64,000 nucleotides of DNA from CAIXPS01 sp034430115 (GTDB lineage: Bacteria > Chloroflexota > Anaerolineae > J036 > Brachytrichaceae): assembly GCA_034430115.1 (NCBI GenBank), contig DAOUFG010000090.1, forward strand, positions 1 to 64,000. The letters run 5' to 3'. The notes under the pieces are model-generated. The model had not been told where the DNA came from. It was given only the letters and a program-made list of their open reading frames with translations, and ran no database searches. The position numbers and the translations under genes are program-made. This document shows positions 7,450 through 16,456 of this stretch, piece after piece (the stretch's first letter is position 1; every line of letters starts with the position of its first letter).

Positions 7450-10341
7450 ATGACTAGCACCGCACAAACAGATCAGCCGGGGCCCTTTTACAGCCAGCCG
7501 GCGCAGGCAGCATTGGAGCAATTGAAGGCGGAATTAAATCGGGGGCTGTCGGTGGCGGAAGCCCAGCAGCGTCTGGCACGGTATGGGTATAACGAGCTAC
7601 CTAGCGGCAAGAAAACCCCACTGTGGCGGTTATTTCTGGCCCAATTCAATGATTTTGTCGTCCTCCTTCTGATCGTAGCCTCGCTCGTGTCCATCGCCCT
7701 GGGTGACTTGATTGAGGGGCTGGCGATCATGGCGATCGTGATTCTGAACGCGGCCATCGGGTTGATCCAGGAGCAGCGGGCCGATGCGGCGCTGGATGCC
7801 CTGAAGAAGATGGCCGCGCCGGACGCGCAGGTGCTGCGCGATGGGGCGCACGCCCGTGTGCCGGCGCGCGAACTGGTGCCCGGGGACATCGTGTTCCTCG
7901 AAGCAGGCAACTATGTGCCGGCGGACCTGCGGCTGATCGAATCATATAACCTGCAAGTGAACGAGTCGGCATTGACGGGTGAGAGCACGCCGGTGGCGAA
8001 GCGGGCCGATGCGATTATCGAAGCCGACGCGCCAATCGGCGACCGGGTGAACATCGCCTATTCCAGCACGGTGGTGACCTATGGGCGAGGAAAAGGGCTG
8101 GTGGTAAACACCGGCACACATACCGAAATCGGCGAAATCGCGCGCATGCTGGGAGAGATCGAAGAGGAGAGCACCCCGCTGCAAAAGCGCTTGAATCAGT
8201 TGGGCAAGACGCTGAGCATCGTGGCGCTGATCCTCTGCGCGATGGTGTTTGGAGTAGAGTTGTTTCGCAACACGGACTTTAGCCTGATCGGGGCGCAGGG
8301 GCTGGGAGCGTATTTGAGCACCTATTCGCGCAACATCACGGATTTCTTCATCCTGGCGGTGAGCCTGGCGGTGGCGGCGGTGCCGGAAGGGCTGGCAGCC
8401 GTCGTGACGATCAACCTGGCGCTGGGGATGCGCGAAATGGTGAAGCGCAACGCGCTGATCCGGCGGCTGACGGCGGTGGAAACACTGGGCAGCGCGACAG
8501 CGATTTGTACGGATAAGACGGGGACGCTGACCCAGAACGTGATGAACGTGGTGCGGATGTATGCGAGTGGGCACACCTATCGCATCACGGGCGACAAGTA
8601 CGAGCCGAAGGGTGAGTTCATCGAGATTGGGGATAAGAGGTTGGAGATAAGCGATTCGAGATTGGAGACGGGAGATTCTGGTGAGAATCGCCAGTCCCAA
8701 ATTCCAAATCCCCAACTGCCATTCTCCAATCTCCTTCTCGGCGCGCTGCTGGCCAACGATGCGCTGTTGGAAGAGAGTGGCGAAGAGGAAAATCAACCGA
8801 CCTACCGGGTGGTGGGTGACCCGACGGAAGGGGCGCTGGTGGTGGCAGCCGCCAAGGCCGGCCTGTGGCGCGCCGGCGCGGAGCAGGACTATCCGCGCGT
8901 CGCCGAAGTGCCCTTCGACGCCGACCGCAAGATGATGACCACCGTCCATGAAATTAAGCATGATTCGCAGGCCGTGCTTACCTCTTCCGCAGGTGCCCTG
9001 CTGGTGTTCACCAAAGGTGCGCCGGACATTGTGCTGGCGCATTGCACGCAGCACTGGCTGGGCGACCGGGCGCAGCCATTGACGGAGCAGGATCGGGAGC
9101 ACCTGTTGGACGTGAACACGGCGATGGCTTCCGATGCGTTGCGTGTGCTGGCAGTGGCGTTGAAGCCATTGGCACGCGAAGAACTGCCACCCGAGGCACA
9201 ACTGAATGGGCCGGCGCTGGAACATGACCTGATCTTCCTGGGGCTGCTGGGGATGATCGACCCACCGCGCCCGGAGGTGATCCCTGCGATCGAGACGGCA
9301 CGCAAAGCCGGCATCCGCACGATCATGATCACCGGCGACTATTCGGTGACGGCGCGGGCGATTGCGCAGGAAATTGGGCTGGGCACTACCAATGGCGCGC
9401 CGAAAGTGGTGGCAGGCTCGCAGATCGAAGAGATGAGCGACGCACAACTGGCGGAGCAGGTGAAGACCGTTAGTGTCTTCGCGCGCGTCTCACCGGAGCA
9501 CAAGGTGCGCATTGTGACGGCGGTGAAGAGTATCGGCAACGTGGTGGCGATGACGGGCGACGGGGTGAACGACGCGCCCGCGCTGAAACGGGCGGATATC
9601 GGCGTGTCGATGGGGATCACCGGCACGGATGTGAGCAAGGAAACGGCCGACATGGTGCTGACGGATGACAACTATGCCAGCATCGTGAAAGCGGTGGAGC
9701 AGGGGCGAATCATCTATTCGAACATCCGCAAGTTCGTGTTCTACCTGCTCGGTTGCAACGTGGCCGAAATCGTGATCATCTTCGTGGCAACCCTGTTGGG
9801 GTTGAAGAGCCCATTGGCGGCGATCCAGCTATTGTGGATGAACCTGGTGACGGATGGGGCGCCGGCGTTGGCGTTGGGCCTGGAGAAGGGCGACCCGGAC
9901 GTGATGCGCATCCCGCCGCGACCGGTGAGCGAGCCGATCATCAACCGGCGCATGGTGCTGGGGATGGCGACGCAGACGGTGGCGATTGCGTTGATGGTGC
10001 TGGGGGCGTATATGCTGGCGTTGCAGGTCTACCCGGCTCAGGCGGAGACGATTGGTTTCCTGGCGCTGTGCTTTGCCGAGTTGCCGCTGGCCTATACCTC
10101 GCGCTCGGAGCGCTTCTCGCTCTTGAAGATAGGCCCGTTCTCGAATCGCACCATGCAATATGCGATCCTCTCGTCCGTGGTTGGGCTACTGGTTGTGACC
10201 TACGTGCCGTTCCTGAATGTGGTGTTCGACACCGTGCCGTTGGGGCTGGAGCACTGGCTCTTGATTCTGCCCCCGATGATCGTGCCGGCGCTGGTGGCCG
10301 AACTGACCAAGTTCGTCGTGCGGCGGATGGGCTGGTCATGA
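7450..10341 (+). CDS. P-type (P2A) cation-transporting ATPase, probable Ca2+ pump
   Basis: 963 residues. Order: cation-ATPase N-domain, TM1-2, actuator with LTGESTPVAKR, TM3-4 with AAVPEGLAA, phosphorylation site ICTDKTGTLTQN (Asp355), nucleotide domain, hinge MTGDGVNDAPALKRADIGVSM, and the C-terminal six-helix region. The cation-site residues of SERCA-type pumps are present: Glu in PEGL (TM4), Asn and Glu in NVAEIVIIF (TM5), and Asn, Thr, Asp in NLVTDGAPA (TM6). That supports Ca2+ export, though this is inferred. Oddity: residues about 392-428 of the N-domain are encoded by a 111-bp palindromic repeat inserted in frame. The stop overlaps the next gene's ATG (ATGA). Confidence 0.93.
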   Translation: MTSTAQTDQPGPFYSQPAQAALEQLKAELNRGLSVAEAQQRLARYGYNELPSGKKTPLWRLFLAQFNDFVVLLLIVASLVSIALGDLIEGLAIMAIVILNAAIGLIQEQRADAALDALKKMAAPDAQVLRDGAHARVPARELVPGDIVFLEAGNYVPADLRLIESYNLQVNESALTGESTPVAKRADAIIEADAPIGDRVNIAYSSTVVTYGRGKGLVVNTGTHTEIGEIARMLGEIEEESTPLQKRLNQLGKTLSIVALILCAMVFGVELFRNTDFSLIGAQGLGAYLSTYSRNITDFFILAVSLAVAAVPEGLAAVVTINLALGMREMVKRNALIRRLTAVETLGSATAICTDKTGTLTQNVMNVVRMYASGHTYRITGDKYEPKGEFIEIGDKRLEISDSRLETGDSGENRQSQIPNPQLPFSNLLLGALLANDALLEESGEEENQPTYRVVGDPTEGALVVAAAKAGLWRAGAEQDYPRVAEVPFDADRKMMTTVHEIKHDSQAVLTSSAGALLVFTKGAPDIVLAHCTQHWLGDRAQPLTEQDREHLLDVNTAMASDALRVLAVALKPLAREELPPEAQLNGPALEHDLIFLGLLGMIDPPRPEVIPAIETARKAGIRTIMITGDYSVTARAIAQEIGLGTTNGAPKVVAGSQIEEMSDAQLAEQVKTVSVFARVSPEHKVRIVTAVKSIGNVVAMTGDGVNDAPALKRADIGVSMGITGTDVSKETADMVLTDDNYASIVKAVEQGRIIYSNIRKFVFYLLGCNVAEIVIIFVATLLGLKSPLAAIQLLWMNLVTDGAPALALGLEKGDPDVMRIPPRPVSEPIINRRMVLGMATQTVAIALMVLGAYMLALQVYPAQAETIGFLALCFAELPLAYTSRSERFSLLKIGPFSNRTMQYAILSSVVGLLVVTYVPFLNVVFDTVPLGLEHWLLILPPMIVPALVAELTKFVVRRMGWS
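8623..8733. repeat. In-frame palindromic repeat inside the P-type ATPase gene
   Basis: 111 bp, exactly 37 codons, bounded by GAGATTGG (8623-8630) and its perfect inverted copy CCAATCTC (8726-8733). The left half is a run of degenerate GAGATTGG-like units, the right half carries inverted ones (CCAAATCCCC, CTCCAATCTC), and a small hairpin GATTCT-GGTG-AGAATC sits in the middle. The encoded peptide is polar and low in complexity, and lies between GEF and LLLGALLAND, a variable N-domain loop. The composition looks like an intergenic repeat, not protein-derived sequence. Confidence 0.7.
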
Positions 10342-12155
10342 ACAGGGCAATTGCCCCGCGAAAGAAGGTTTATAAGGAATGGGCATGGTTGTTGAGTGCC
10401 ATGCTCATTCCTTTGTTATTGGCGACAATCTTAACCTATCCGGTTATAACGGATATAGGCCATCGTTTGCCGGGATGGGAAGGGGATAATGTTGAATTTG
10501 TATGGTTCATGCACTGGGCCCGTTATGCACTCCTGAATGGTAAGAACTTTTTCTTTGATGCTGGTGCGTTCTATCCCGTAGGTTTCAACTACGCGGAAGT
10601 TGATCTATCCCCAATTAATCTTTTTGGTGCACTTCCAATTACACTGTTGTTTGGGCCTGTCGTTGCGTACAATGTGGCGTTATTTGCTACTTTTGTGCTA
10701 ACTTCCTTATTTACCTTTCTGTGGGTAAAAACGTCGACGCATAATGCGCCTATTGCGCTTCTATGCGGGATCGTGAGTGCCTTTTTCCCATATCGGATTG
10801 CGCACTTGCCCGGCCATCTGAACTTGATAACAACACAATGGTTCCCGATGGGCTTTTGGGCAATCGAGCACTACCTGCAGAGCCATCGTCAGCGCTGGCT
10901 CATTATTATGAGTATTGCTCTTGCGCTGGCTGGGTTATCCGCGTGGTATTACCTAATCTTCGCGGCAATTGCCTTTGGCATATACCTGATGGCAGGTAGT
11001 TTGCGCATTCACCGGTTACTTGCTGACCGAACATTTTGGAAACCCTTTGCTTTTGGCGCTTTGTTAAGTGGAATTTTGATTGCGCCATTTGCAATTCCGC
11101 ATTTACAAGCGCAAGTGAACACAAATGATTTGCGCAGGCCTTTCTCGGATGTTCTTGGACTGTCGGTAAGTCCGATTGAACTTATTACCCCTAGTGTGCG
11201 ACACCCTCTACTGGGGAACTGGATCCTTCAGGTCGTACCAGGAGCCTCGAATCAGAATATTGTTGAACGGGTAGTAACGCCAGGTTTTGTGTTGCTGGTG
11301 TTAGGAGTAATGGGCATCCTGTTATCACGGCGAAGAACCGTTGTGAGAGCGATGATTTTCCTTATCGTTATAGCGGTGGTGATATCGCTTGGGCCGCTAC
11401 TGATTGGTACTGATCATCAACCTGTAAGACTACCCGTTACCGTAGAGGAAATGACTTTTCTGCGAACGAGTGGAGTGATGGGTTTCTTGAGTAGTTGGTT
11501 TACGCCTGAACTTGCGGCGCAGATGCAAGCGGGGCTATTCGTTGTCGTTCCATTGCCATTCGCCTTTGTTTATAAGCTGCCGATTGTATGGTCATTGCGT
11601 GGGGTTGCACGTGCTAGCATCCTGATGGATTTTGGATTATGCGCTCTGGCTGGTCTGGGATTGGCCGAATTGTGGCGGCGTTTCCCGAGGTTTTCCCAGG
11701 CGGGGAGATTGGGAACTCTATTGGGCTTGGGGATACTTATCCTTTTTGAGTATTGGCAATCTCCTTATGGCGCGGCAAATCTTCAGATTCGGCCTGTAGA
11801 TGTCTGGTTAAGTTCGCAACCGATGGGAAGCGTCCTGGAGTTACCGGTAGAACAAGGAAGTCGGGCTTACGGTTTGTTTGCGAGAACAATTCATAATCAG
11901 CCAACTGTATTGGGCACGTCGGTTTCATATCGGGAACTGGCGAGTCGTAAGCAGGTTATCAAGCAGTTGCCAGAATCAGCATCCTTGCAGATGTTGTGTG
12001 AGTGGGATGTTCGATATATTGTAGTCGATACCTCACGCGTAAAACCTGAGCAGTTAGAGATTACTCGTGCTGTCATTCGTGCGATTCCTCATCTTTCTTC
12101 ACCTATTAGGGTTGGGTCAGCGGACGTTTATCAGATGGCGCCATGTAGGAATTGA
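10338..12155 (+). CDS. Polytopic membrane protein, GT-C-like glycosyltransferase candidate
   Basis: 605 residues with about ten or more hydrophobic helices. The first luminal loop carries GDNVEFVWFMHWARYALLNG and FYPVGFNYAEVDLSPIN, resembling the acidic-motif loop of GT-C (lipid-linked sugar) glycosyltransferases. A soluble C-terminal part follows (from about residue 480: LELPVEQGSRAYGLFARTIHNQPTVLG), as is common in this uncharacterised group. I place the start at the ATG overlapping the ATPase stop. Base composition drops sharply here compared with the ATPase gene, marking the edge of the glycan island. The substrate cannot be inferred. Confidence 0.65.
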   Translation: MNRAIAPRKKVYKEWAWLLSAMLIPLLLATILTYPVITDIGHRLPGWEGDNVEFVWFMHWARYALLNGKNFFFDAGAFYPVGFNYAEVDLSPINLFGALPITLLFGPVVAYNVALFATFVLTSLFTFLWVKTSTHNAPIALLCGIVSAFFPYRIAHLPGHLNLITTQWFPMGFWAIEHYLQSHRQRWLIIMSIALALAGLSAWYYLIFAAIAFGIYLMAGSLRIHRLLADRTFWKPFAFGALLSGILIAPFAIPHLQAQVNTNDLRRPFSDVLGLSVSPIELITPSVRHPLLGNWILQVVPGASNQNIVERVVTPGFVLLVLGVMGILLSRRRTVVRAMIFLIVIAVVISLGPLLIGTDHQPVRLPVTVEEMTFLRTSGVMGFLSSWFTPELAAQMQAGLFVVVPLPFAFVYKLPIVWSLRGVARASILMDFGLCALAGLGLAELWRRFPRFSQAGRLGTLLGLGILILFEYWQSPYGAANLQIRPVDVWLSSQPMGSVLELPVEQGSRAYGLFARTIHNQPTVLGTSVSYRELASRKQVIKQLPESASLQMLCEWDVRYIVVDTSRVKPEQLEITRAVIRAIPHLSSPIRVGSADVYQMAPCRN

Positions 12156-12240
12156 TAGCATGGCTGTAAATGTGTAGCCAAAGCACGCTTTTGTGATAAG
12201 TGCTTCTTGTAATAGGGATATAGGCTATGATTGGTGCGCA

Positions 12241-13038
12241 ATGCTTCGAACGCTGAAGATATATCCCGCCCTCCTGCGAGCTTACTGGCATCGCGCCATC
12301 ATCTATCGTGTAGCCTATATTGTGTGGATCGTTAACACAGCTTTCCCCTTGGTGATGATGGCGATCTGGATCAGCCTGGCACAGGGGGGGCCGATTCAGG
12401 GGTACAGTTCGGCGGATTTTGTTGGCTACTATTTGGCGGCGATTTTGGTGCGGCGCATCACTAACGCCGGCATTGTGAGCGATCTGGAAAACCTGGTGCG
12501 AACCGGGGAACTGTCGGTTTATCTGCTGCGGCCTGTGAATGTGATCCACCATTTCCTGGCGCGCATGCTGTCAACTAGGTTAGTAGGGATTCCTATGGTA
12601 GGGGTTCCTGTCATCATTGCAGTAATCCTGACGCCGGGCCGACAGTTCGTGCTGGACCCTCTCAGCCTGGCACTCTTCGCGCTCGCCTGTATCGCGGGGT
12701 TCCTGTTTGAGTTTTTGGCCCAATACTTCATCGGAGGGCTTTCTTTTTGGATTACCCAGGCCCACGGCGTAGGTGCGGCCTACCAACTCGCCAAGTCATT
12801 CCTGGGTGGTTACATTGTGCCGCTAGCAATGTTCCCGGCTAGCCTGCAAGGTCTGTTGCAACTTTTGCCGTTCCAAGTCTCGATGGCATTGCCCGTTGAA
12901 CTGCTTACCGGGCGTGTCAGCCCAGAAGCGGCTCTCTTGCGTTTGGGAGTGTGCTGTGCGTGGACGATCATTTTGGCGGTGTGTACGCATTTCCTGTGGC
13001 GCGCGGGGCTACGTTCCTACAGTGCGGTGGGGGCATGA
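12241..13038 (+). CDS. ABC-2 type permease subunit (DUF990-like), first of a pair
   Basis: 265 residues with six predicted membrane helices. The order and motifs fit the ABC-2 permeases that occur in pairs (COG4587/COG3694): LRAYWHRAIIYRVAYIVW, DFVGYYLAAILVRRITNAG, DLENLVRTGELSVYLLRPVN, then LPFQVSMALPVELLTG. The start is probably ATG 12241; upstream in-frame codons to 12193 do not look conserved. It overlaps the second permease by 4 bases. Such pairs normally act with a cytoplasmic ABC ATPase, which is not present anywhere in this window. An exporter of a lipid-linked or polyketide-like molecule, or a glycan, is plausible from context. Confidence 0.82.
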   Translation: MLRTLKIYPALLRAYWHRAIIYRVAYIVWIVNTAFPLVMMAIWISLAQGGPIQGYSSADFVGYYLAAILVRRITNAGIVSDLENLVRTGELSVYLLRPVNVIHHFLARMLSTRLVGIPMVGVPVIIAVILTPGRQFVLDPLSLALFALACIAGFLFEFLAQYFIGGLSFWITQAHGVGAAYQLAKSFLGGYIVPLAMFPASLQGLLQLLPFQVSMALPVELLTGRVSPEAALLRLGVCCAWTIILAVCTHFLWRAGLRSYSAVGA

Positions 13039-13823
13039 AGCGGTATCTCCGGTTGATCCGGCTCTTCTTCAAGAATAGCTTGCTGATCGAGCTTGAGTAT
13101 CGCGTCAACTTCATAGGGCTGCTTTTCCTGTCGCTTGTCGATGCCACCTGGTCGGTCGGCGGAGCACTTTTGTTTTATAGCCACCGTACTAACATTGGGG
13201 GGTGGAGCTTCAATCAATGCTTGGTGGTGATCGGTCTCTATTTCCTGGCCTACGGGTTTGTGGATGTGGTCATGCGTCCCAATATAGATGACATTGTGGA
13301 ACATATCCGCACCGGCACGATGGATTTTGTCCTGGTGAAGCCGGTCAATTCTCAGGTTCATGCGACCCTGCGCCGGTTTCGTTTTCAAAAGTTATCCAGC
13401 GTAGCGGTCGGGCTGGGTATCATCATTTATGCTTTGATCCAGTTGCACCAGACGCCCAATGTTGGTCAAGTGTGCCTGTTTATCCTCGTGTGCGCCGGCG
13501 GGATGGTGCTCCTGTATTCCGCCATGACCTTGCTTTCCACGCTTTCATTCTGGCTGGTGGATATCACCAATATCGACGACTTCATCGTCGGTTTTCTGGA
13601 GGCCGGCCGCTTCCCATCCGACGCGTTCCCGGAGCCGGTGCGTGGGCTGATTACATTCGTGGTGCCGATTGCCTTTATCACGACTGTGCCGGCGGAAGTG
13701 CTCCTGGGCAGGCTCACGCCAGGATTGGTATTCTATGGGTGGGCAATTGCGCTACTACTCCTGGTAGCCAGTATCGGATTATGGCAGGTAGCATTGCGGC
13801 ACTATACAAGCGCCAGCTCTTGA
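13035..13823 (+). CDS. ABC-2 type permease subunit (DUF990-like), second of a pair
   Basis: 262 residues, six predicted helices, paralogous in layout to the preceding gene: LFFKNSLLIELEYRVNFIG at the N-terminus, DDIVEHIRTGTMDFVLVKPVNSQ (the same signature that reads LENLVRTGELSVYLLRPVN in its partner), and FVVPIAFITTVPAEVLLG near the end. ATG 13035 overlaps the partner's stop (ATGA), so the two are likely made in equal amounts as a heterodimer. The ATPase partner must be encoded elsewhere. A sugar transferase gene begins within about 15 bases downstream, which ties this transporter to glycan assembly. Confidence 0.82.
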   Translation: MKRYLRLIRLFFKNSLLIELEYRVNFIGLLFLSLVDATWSVGGALLFYSHRTNIGGWSFNQCLVVIGLYFLAYGFVDVVMRPNIDDIVEHIRTGTMDFVLVKPVNSQVHATLRRFRFQKLSSVAVGLGIIIYALIQLHQTPNVGQVCLFILVCAGGMVLLYSAMTLLSTLSFWLVDITNIDDFIVGFLEAGRFPSDAFPEPVRGLITFVVPIAFITTVPAEVLLGRLTPGLVFYGWAIALLLLVASIGLWQVALRHYTSASS

Positions 13824-13835
13824 GCGGTGAAGAGA

Positions 13836-15269
13836 ATGAGACCCATGAATACGCCTCAGCGGACGAACCATACGCTACTTGCGGTGGCGATAGATATTGG
13901 GTTGACATGGATCGCGCTATTTGTGTCAACCGAAGTGCGCTTGATCTTGCCGCTGGGGCAGGACTTAGCCGAAAGGTACGTGCACGTAAGTTGGCAGGTA
14001 TACCTTTTTGCCGGGGTGATTTGGTTATGTGTGCTGGCGCAGTTTAATTTCTATAGTCGTCGTTGGGGAAGCTTCCGTGAAGAATGGGGCACGTTGATCA
14101 TGGCAGTGTTGACCGCACTGCTTATCCTGGCGGGTGCGCTGTACTTCACCTTCAGGCAAGTCTCGCGCTTGCAGTTCATCTACTTCGGCATATTGGACTT
14201 GCTACTCCTGACGTTTGCGCATGCCATCTTGGATGGCTGGGTGAGCAGAGTCGGAAAACGATCCACATGGCGCGTGTTGATTGTCGGCACCAGTCAGGCG
14301 GGCCACAGCCTGGCATCACGCCTGCATGAGCAGCCGCTGGCTGGGGTTCAAATCGTCGGTTTTTTGGCGGATGATGGCTTGAATGAGCCGGATATTGACG
14401 GCCTGCCGGTGATTGGCACCCTGGACCGGGTAGTCGAGATCGTCCAACAGAAGCAAATATCCGAAGTAATTCTGGCGCTTCCGCATGAGGATTATGAGCG
14501 GATGTTGGCGACCATCATGGCGCTCGAAAAACTGCCGGTGCAGGTGAGCCTGGTGCCCGATATATTGGATTTGGCATGGTTCGTGACGCGCGTCGATGAA
14601 TTGAATGGTGTGCCATTATTACGGCTGCGCGAGTCCCCCTTGAATGGCCCGGCACGTGCCGTGAAGCGACTCATAGACATTGTGCTTTCATCCATTCTTA
14701 TCATCTTATCGACCCCTCTCATGTTGATCGTGGCGCTAGCCGTGAGGCTGGACTCGCCAGGCCCGGTGCTCATTCGGCAGAAGCGAATTGGCGAAAATGG
14801 CGAACCTTTCTACATGCTCAAGTTCCGCACCATGTTTGCCGGCGCTGAAACGGCAATCCCAAAAGAAGGGGAGGTTGAGCAGGCAAGAAAGGAGACGCAG
14901 AACGGCGGAGCTATCGTTCATAAACGCCCTAATGATTCTCGTGTCACGCGCGTGGGTCGGGTGCTACGCCACTATAGCATTGACGAATTTCCTCAATTTG
15001 TGAATGTTCTGCGTGGAGAAATGAGCCTGGTGGGGCCACGCCCGGAACTGCCCTGGTTGGTCGATTGTTACGAGCCCTGGCAACGCCATCGTTTTGCCGT
15101 GCCGCCTGGCATGACGGGGTGGTGGCAGATCCATGGGCGCAGTGACCGGCCGATGCACCTGAATGTGGAGGATGACTTATATTACATCCGCAACTACTCA
15201 TTGTGGATGGACATTCAGATTTTGCTGCGTACCATCCCGGCAGTATTGAGTGGGAGGGGGGCGTATTAG
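13836..15269 (+). CDS. Polyprenyl-phosphate sugar-1-phosphate transferase (undecaprenyl priming glycosyltransferase)
   Basis: About 477 residues. The first third has four to five membrane helices, then a Rossmann-like CoA-binding-type domain (WRVLIVGTSQAGHSLASRL, VGFLADD), a further membrane anchor, and the catalytic bacterial sugar transferase domain: KRLIDIVLSS, DSPGPVLIRQKRIGENGEPFYMLKFRTM, HYSIDEFPQFVNVLRGEMSLVGPRPELP, and PGMTGWWQIHGRS. Enzymes of this type (WcaJ/WbaP/EpsE-like) transfer a sugar-1-phosphate to undecaprenyl phosphate, the first step of exopolysaccharide or capsule assembly. Start candidates are GTG 13827, ATG 13836 and ATG 13845; none has a strong ribosome site. The gene closes the rightward transcription unit with the ABC permeases. 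Confidence 0.92.
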   Translation: MRPMNTPQRTNHTLLAVAIDIGLTWIALFVSTEVRLILPLGQDLAERYVHVSWQVYLFAGVIWLCVLAQFNFYSRRWGSFREEWGTLIMAVLTALLILAGALYFTFRQVSRLQFIYFGILDLLLLTFAHAILDGWVSRVGKRSTWRVLIVGTSQAGHSLASRLHEQPLAGVQIVGFLADDGLNEPDIDGLPVIGTLDRVVEIVQQKQISEVILALPHEDYERMLATIMALEKLPVQVSLVPDILDLAWFVTRVDELNGVPLLRLRESPLNGPARAVKRLIDIVLSSILIILSTPLMLIVALAVRLDSPGPVLIRQKRIGENGEPFYMLKFRTMFAGAETAIPKEGEVEQARKETQNGGAIVHKRPNDSRVTRVGRVLRHYSIDEFPQFVNVLRGEMSLVGPRPELPWLVDCYEPWQRHRFAVPPGMTGWWQIHGRSDRPMHLNVEDDLYYIRNYSLWMDIQILLRTIPAVLSGRGAY

Positions 15270-15296
15270 CTGAGGTGGCGTGTGGGTCGGGCTGGG

Positions 15297-16427
15297 TCAC
15301 CCTTTCCGGATTAGAAGCTGCTCATACTGATTAGTCACGGCATCCCACGAATAGTGGGTGTGTGCATATTGCTGAGCGCGCTCGCGGTAGGAGTGGATAG
15401 TCTCGGGGTGCAGTAGTAGCGTGGCGAGTTGTTCTGAGAGCGCATCGGCGCCGATATTCCCACTGTAACCGAATCCATTCCCGTCTATTGTTTCCAGGTT
15501 TTCGGGCGTGTTGTTCACTACGACGCAGTTCCCCAATGACATTGCTTCCACCAGTGCCGGGTGTGTTCCCCCTACTTCAGACGTCTCGACGAACAAAGTC
15601 GCGTTGGACGCAAGCTCGCTGTAGGCGTCTCCAAACTGGTAACCCGTAAAGATGATGGACTCACAACCTTTTGCGTTTGCCTTTAGCGCAGTGATGTATT
15701 CTGCCGAATATGGGGCGTCTCCAACGATCACACACTTCATGTCCCTCGTAACTGAGTTCTTTTCGGGAGTTTGTTGTAGCCTGCGCCAGGCCTCCACCAG
15801 GTGGTGAGCACAATTCTCAGGCACCAGCCGGCCGACAAACAGGATGTACTTACCTGGCTGCAAGCCAAACTGTTGCAGCACCTTGCCGGCCGGCCTGGGT
15901 GTTACTTCTGCCCCGTAAGGAATGAACACTGTTTCTGTGTGGTACTCACGTTTGTAAAACTCTTGCACACGGCGAGAGTCGGTAACGACGGTGTGTGCAC
16001 ATCGCACAGCCATTTGCTCTGACCAGCGTAGATAGCTGCGCGCAGCAGGCCCCCATTTTTGGCGTTTCCAGTCCAGGCCATCCACATTCAATATCACGCG
16101 TGTCTTGCTGAATAGGCGGGGAATTAGGCACAGCGGGGCGTTGCCGGCGATGAAAACGATCATTGCATCATAGCCTTGCGTCAAGGCATGCAGCATCGAG
16201 GTCGTTGTGTGCGTGATCGTATCCAGATGCTTACTTGCAATGCCGGGTACGCGCACCAAACGCATGCCCTTGTAGGATGGTTCCAGGTACTCGATGAAGT
16301 GGGCGCGGTTATATACCGTCACGCGGTGGCCGTGCTGTGCCAATCGCATGCCGAGATTTTCGACACACGTCTCGAAGCCGGAGTATGCAGCGGGGATACC
16401 GCGTGTGCCAATGAGGGCGAGATTCAT
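15297..16427 (-). CDS. Glycosyltransferase family 4 with DUF1972-type N-terminus
   Basis: 376 residues with a GT-B fold. The N-terminal motif IGTRGIPAAYSGFETCVENLG is the DUF1972 signature seen in rhamnosyltransferase-like GT4 enzymes. The C-terminal nucleotide-sugar domain shows GKYILFVGRLVPEN and the family's acidic motif region ETSEVGGTHPALVEAMSLGNCVVVNN. It is cytosolic and acts on an activated sugar, probably extending the lipid-linked glycan begun by the neighbouring priming transferase; donor and acceptor are unknown. It is transcribed convergently with the sugar transferase (27-base gap) and heads the leftward group of glycosyltransferases from its downstream end. Confidence 0.9.
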   Translation of the reverse strand: MNLALIGTRGIPAAYSGFETCVENLGMRLAQHGHRVTVYNRAHFIEYLEPSYKGMRLVRVPGIASKHLDTITHTTTSMLHALTQGYDAMIVFIAGNAPLCLIPRLFSKTRVILNVDGLDWKRQKWGPAARSYLRWSEQMAVRCAHTVVTDSRRVQEFYKREYHTETVFIPYGAEVTPRPAGKVLQQFGLQPGKYILFVGRLVPENCAHHLVEAWRRLQQTPEKNSVTRDMKCVIVGDAPYSAEYITALKANAKGCESIIFTGYQFGDAYSELASNATLFVETSEVGGTHPALVEAMSLGNCVVVNNTPENLETIDGNGFGYSGNIGADALSEQLATLLLHPETIHSYRERAQQYAHTHYSWDAVTNQYEQLLIRKG

Positions 16428-16456
16428 AAAAGCACCATCTTGTGTTTGTACGTAAG

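Noticed and set aside
7942..9447. Large antisense open frame of 501 residues in the ATPase gene
   Set aside because: It is a shadow of GC-rich codon bias; its sequence is His/Arg-rich with no domain. The same holds for other long antisense frames, for example opposite sat at 30939-32351 and opposite the phosphodiesterase-like gene at 32134-33852.
9753..10337. N-terminal extension of the membrane protein at 10338 (open frame from 9753)
   Set aside because: It lies out of frame within the ATPase gene, is rich in Gly/Arg/Ala, and the ATG at 10338 overlaps the ATPase stop as expected.
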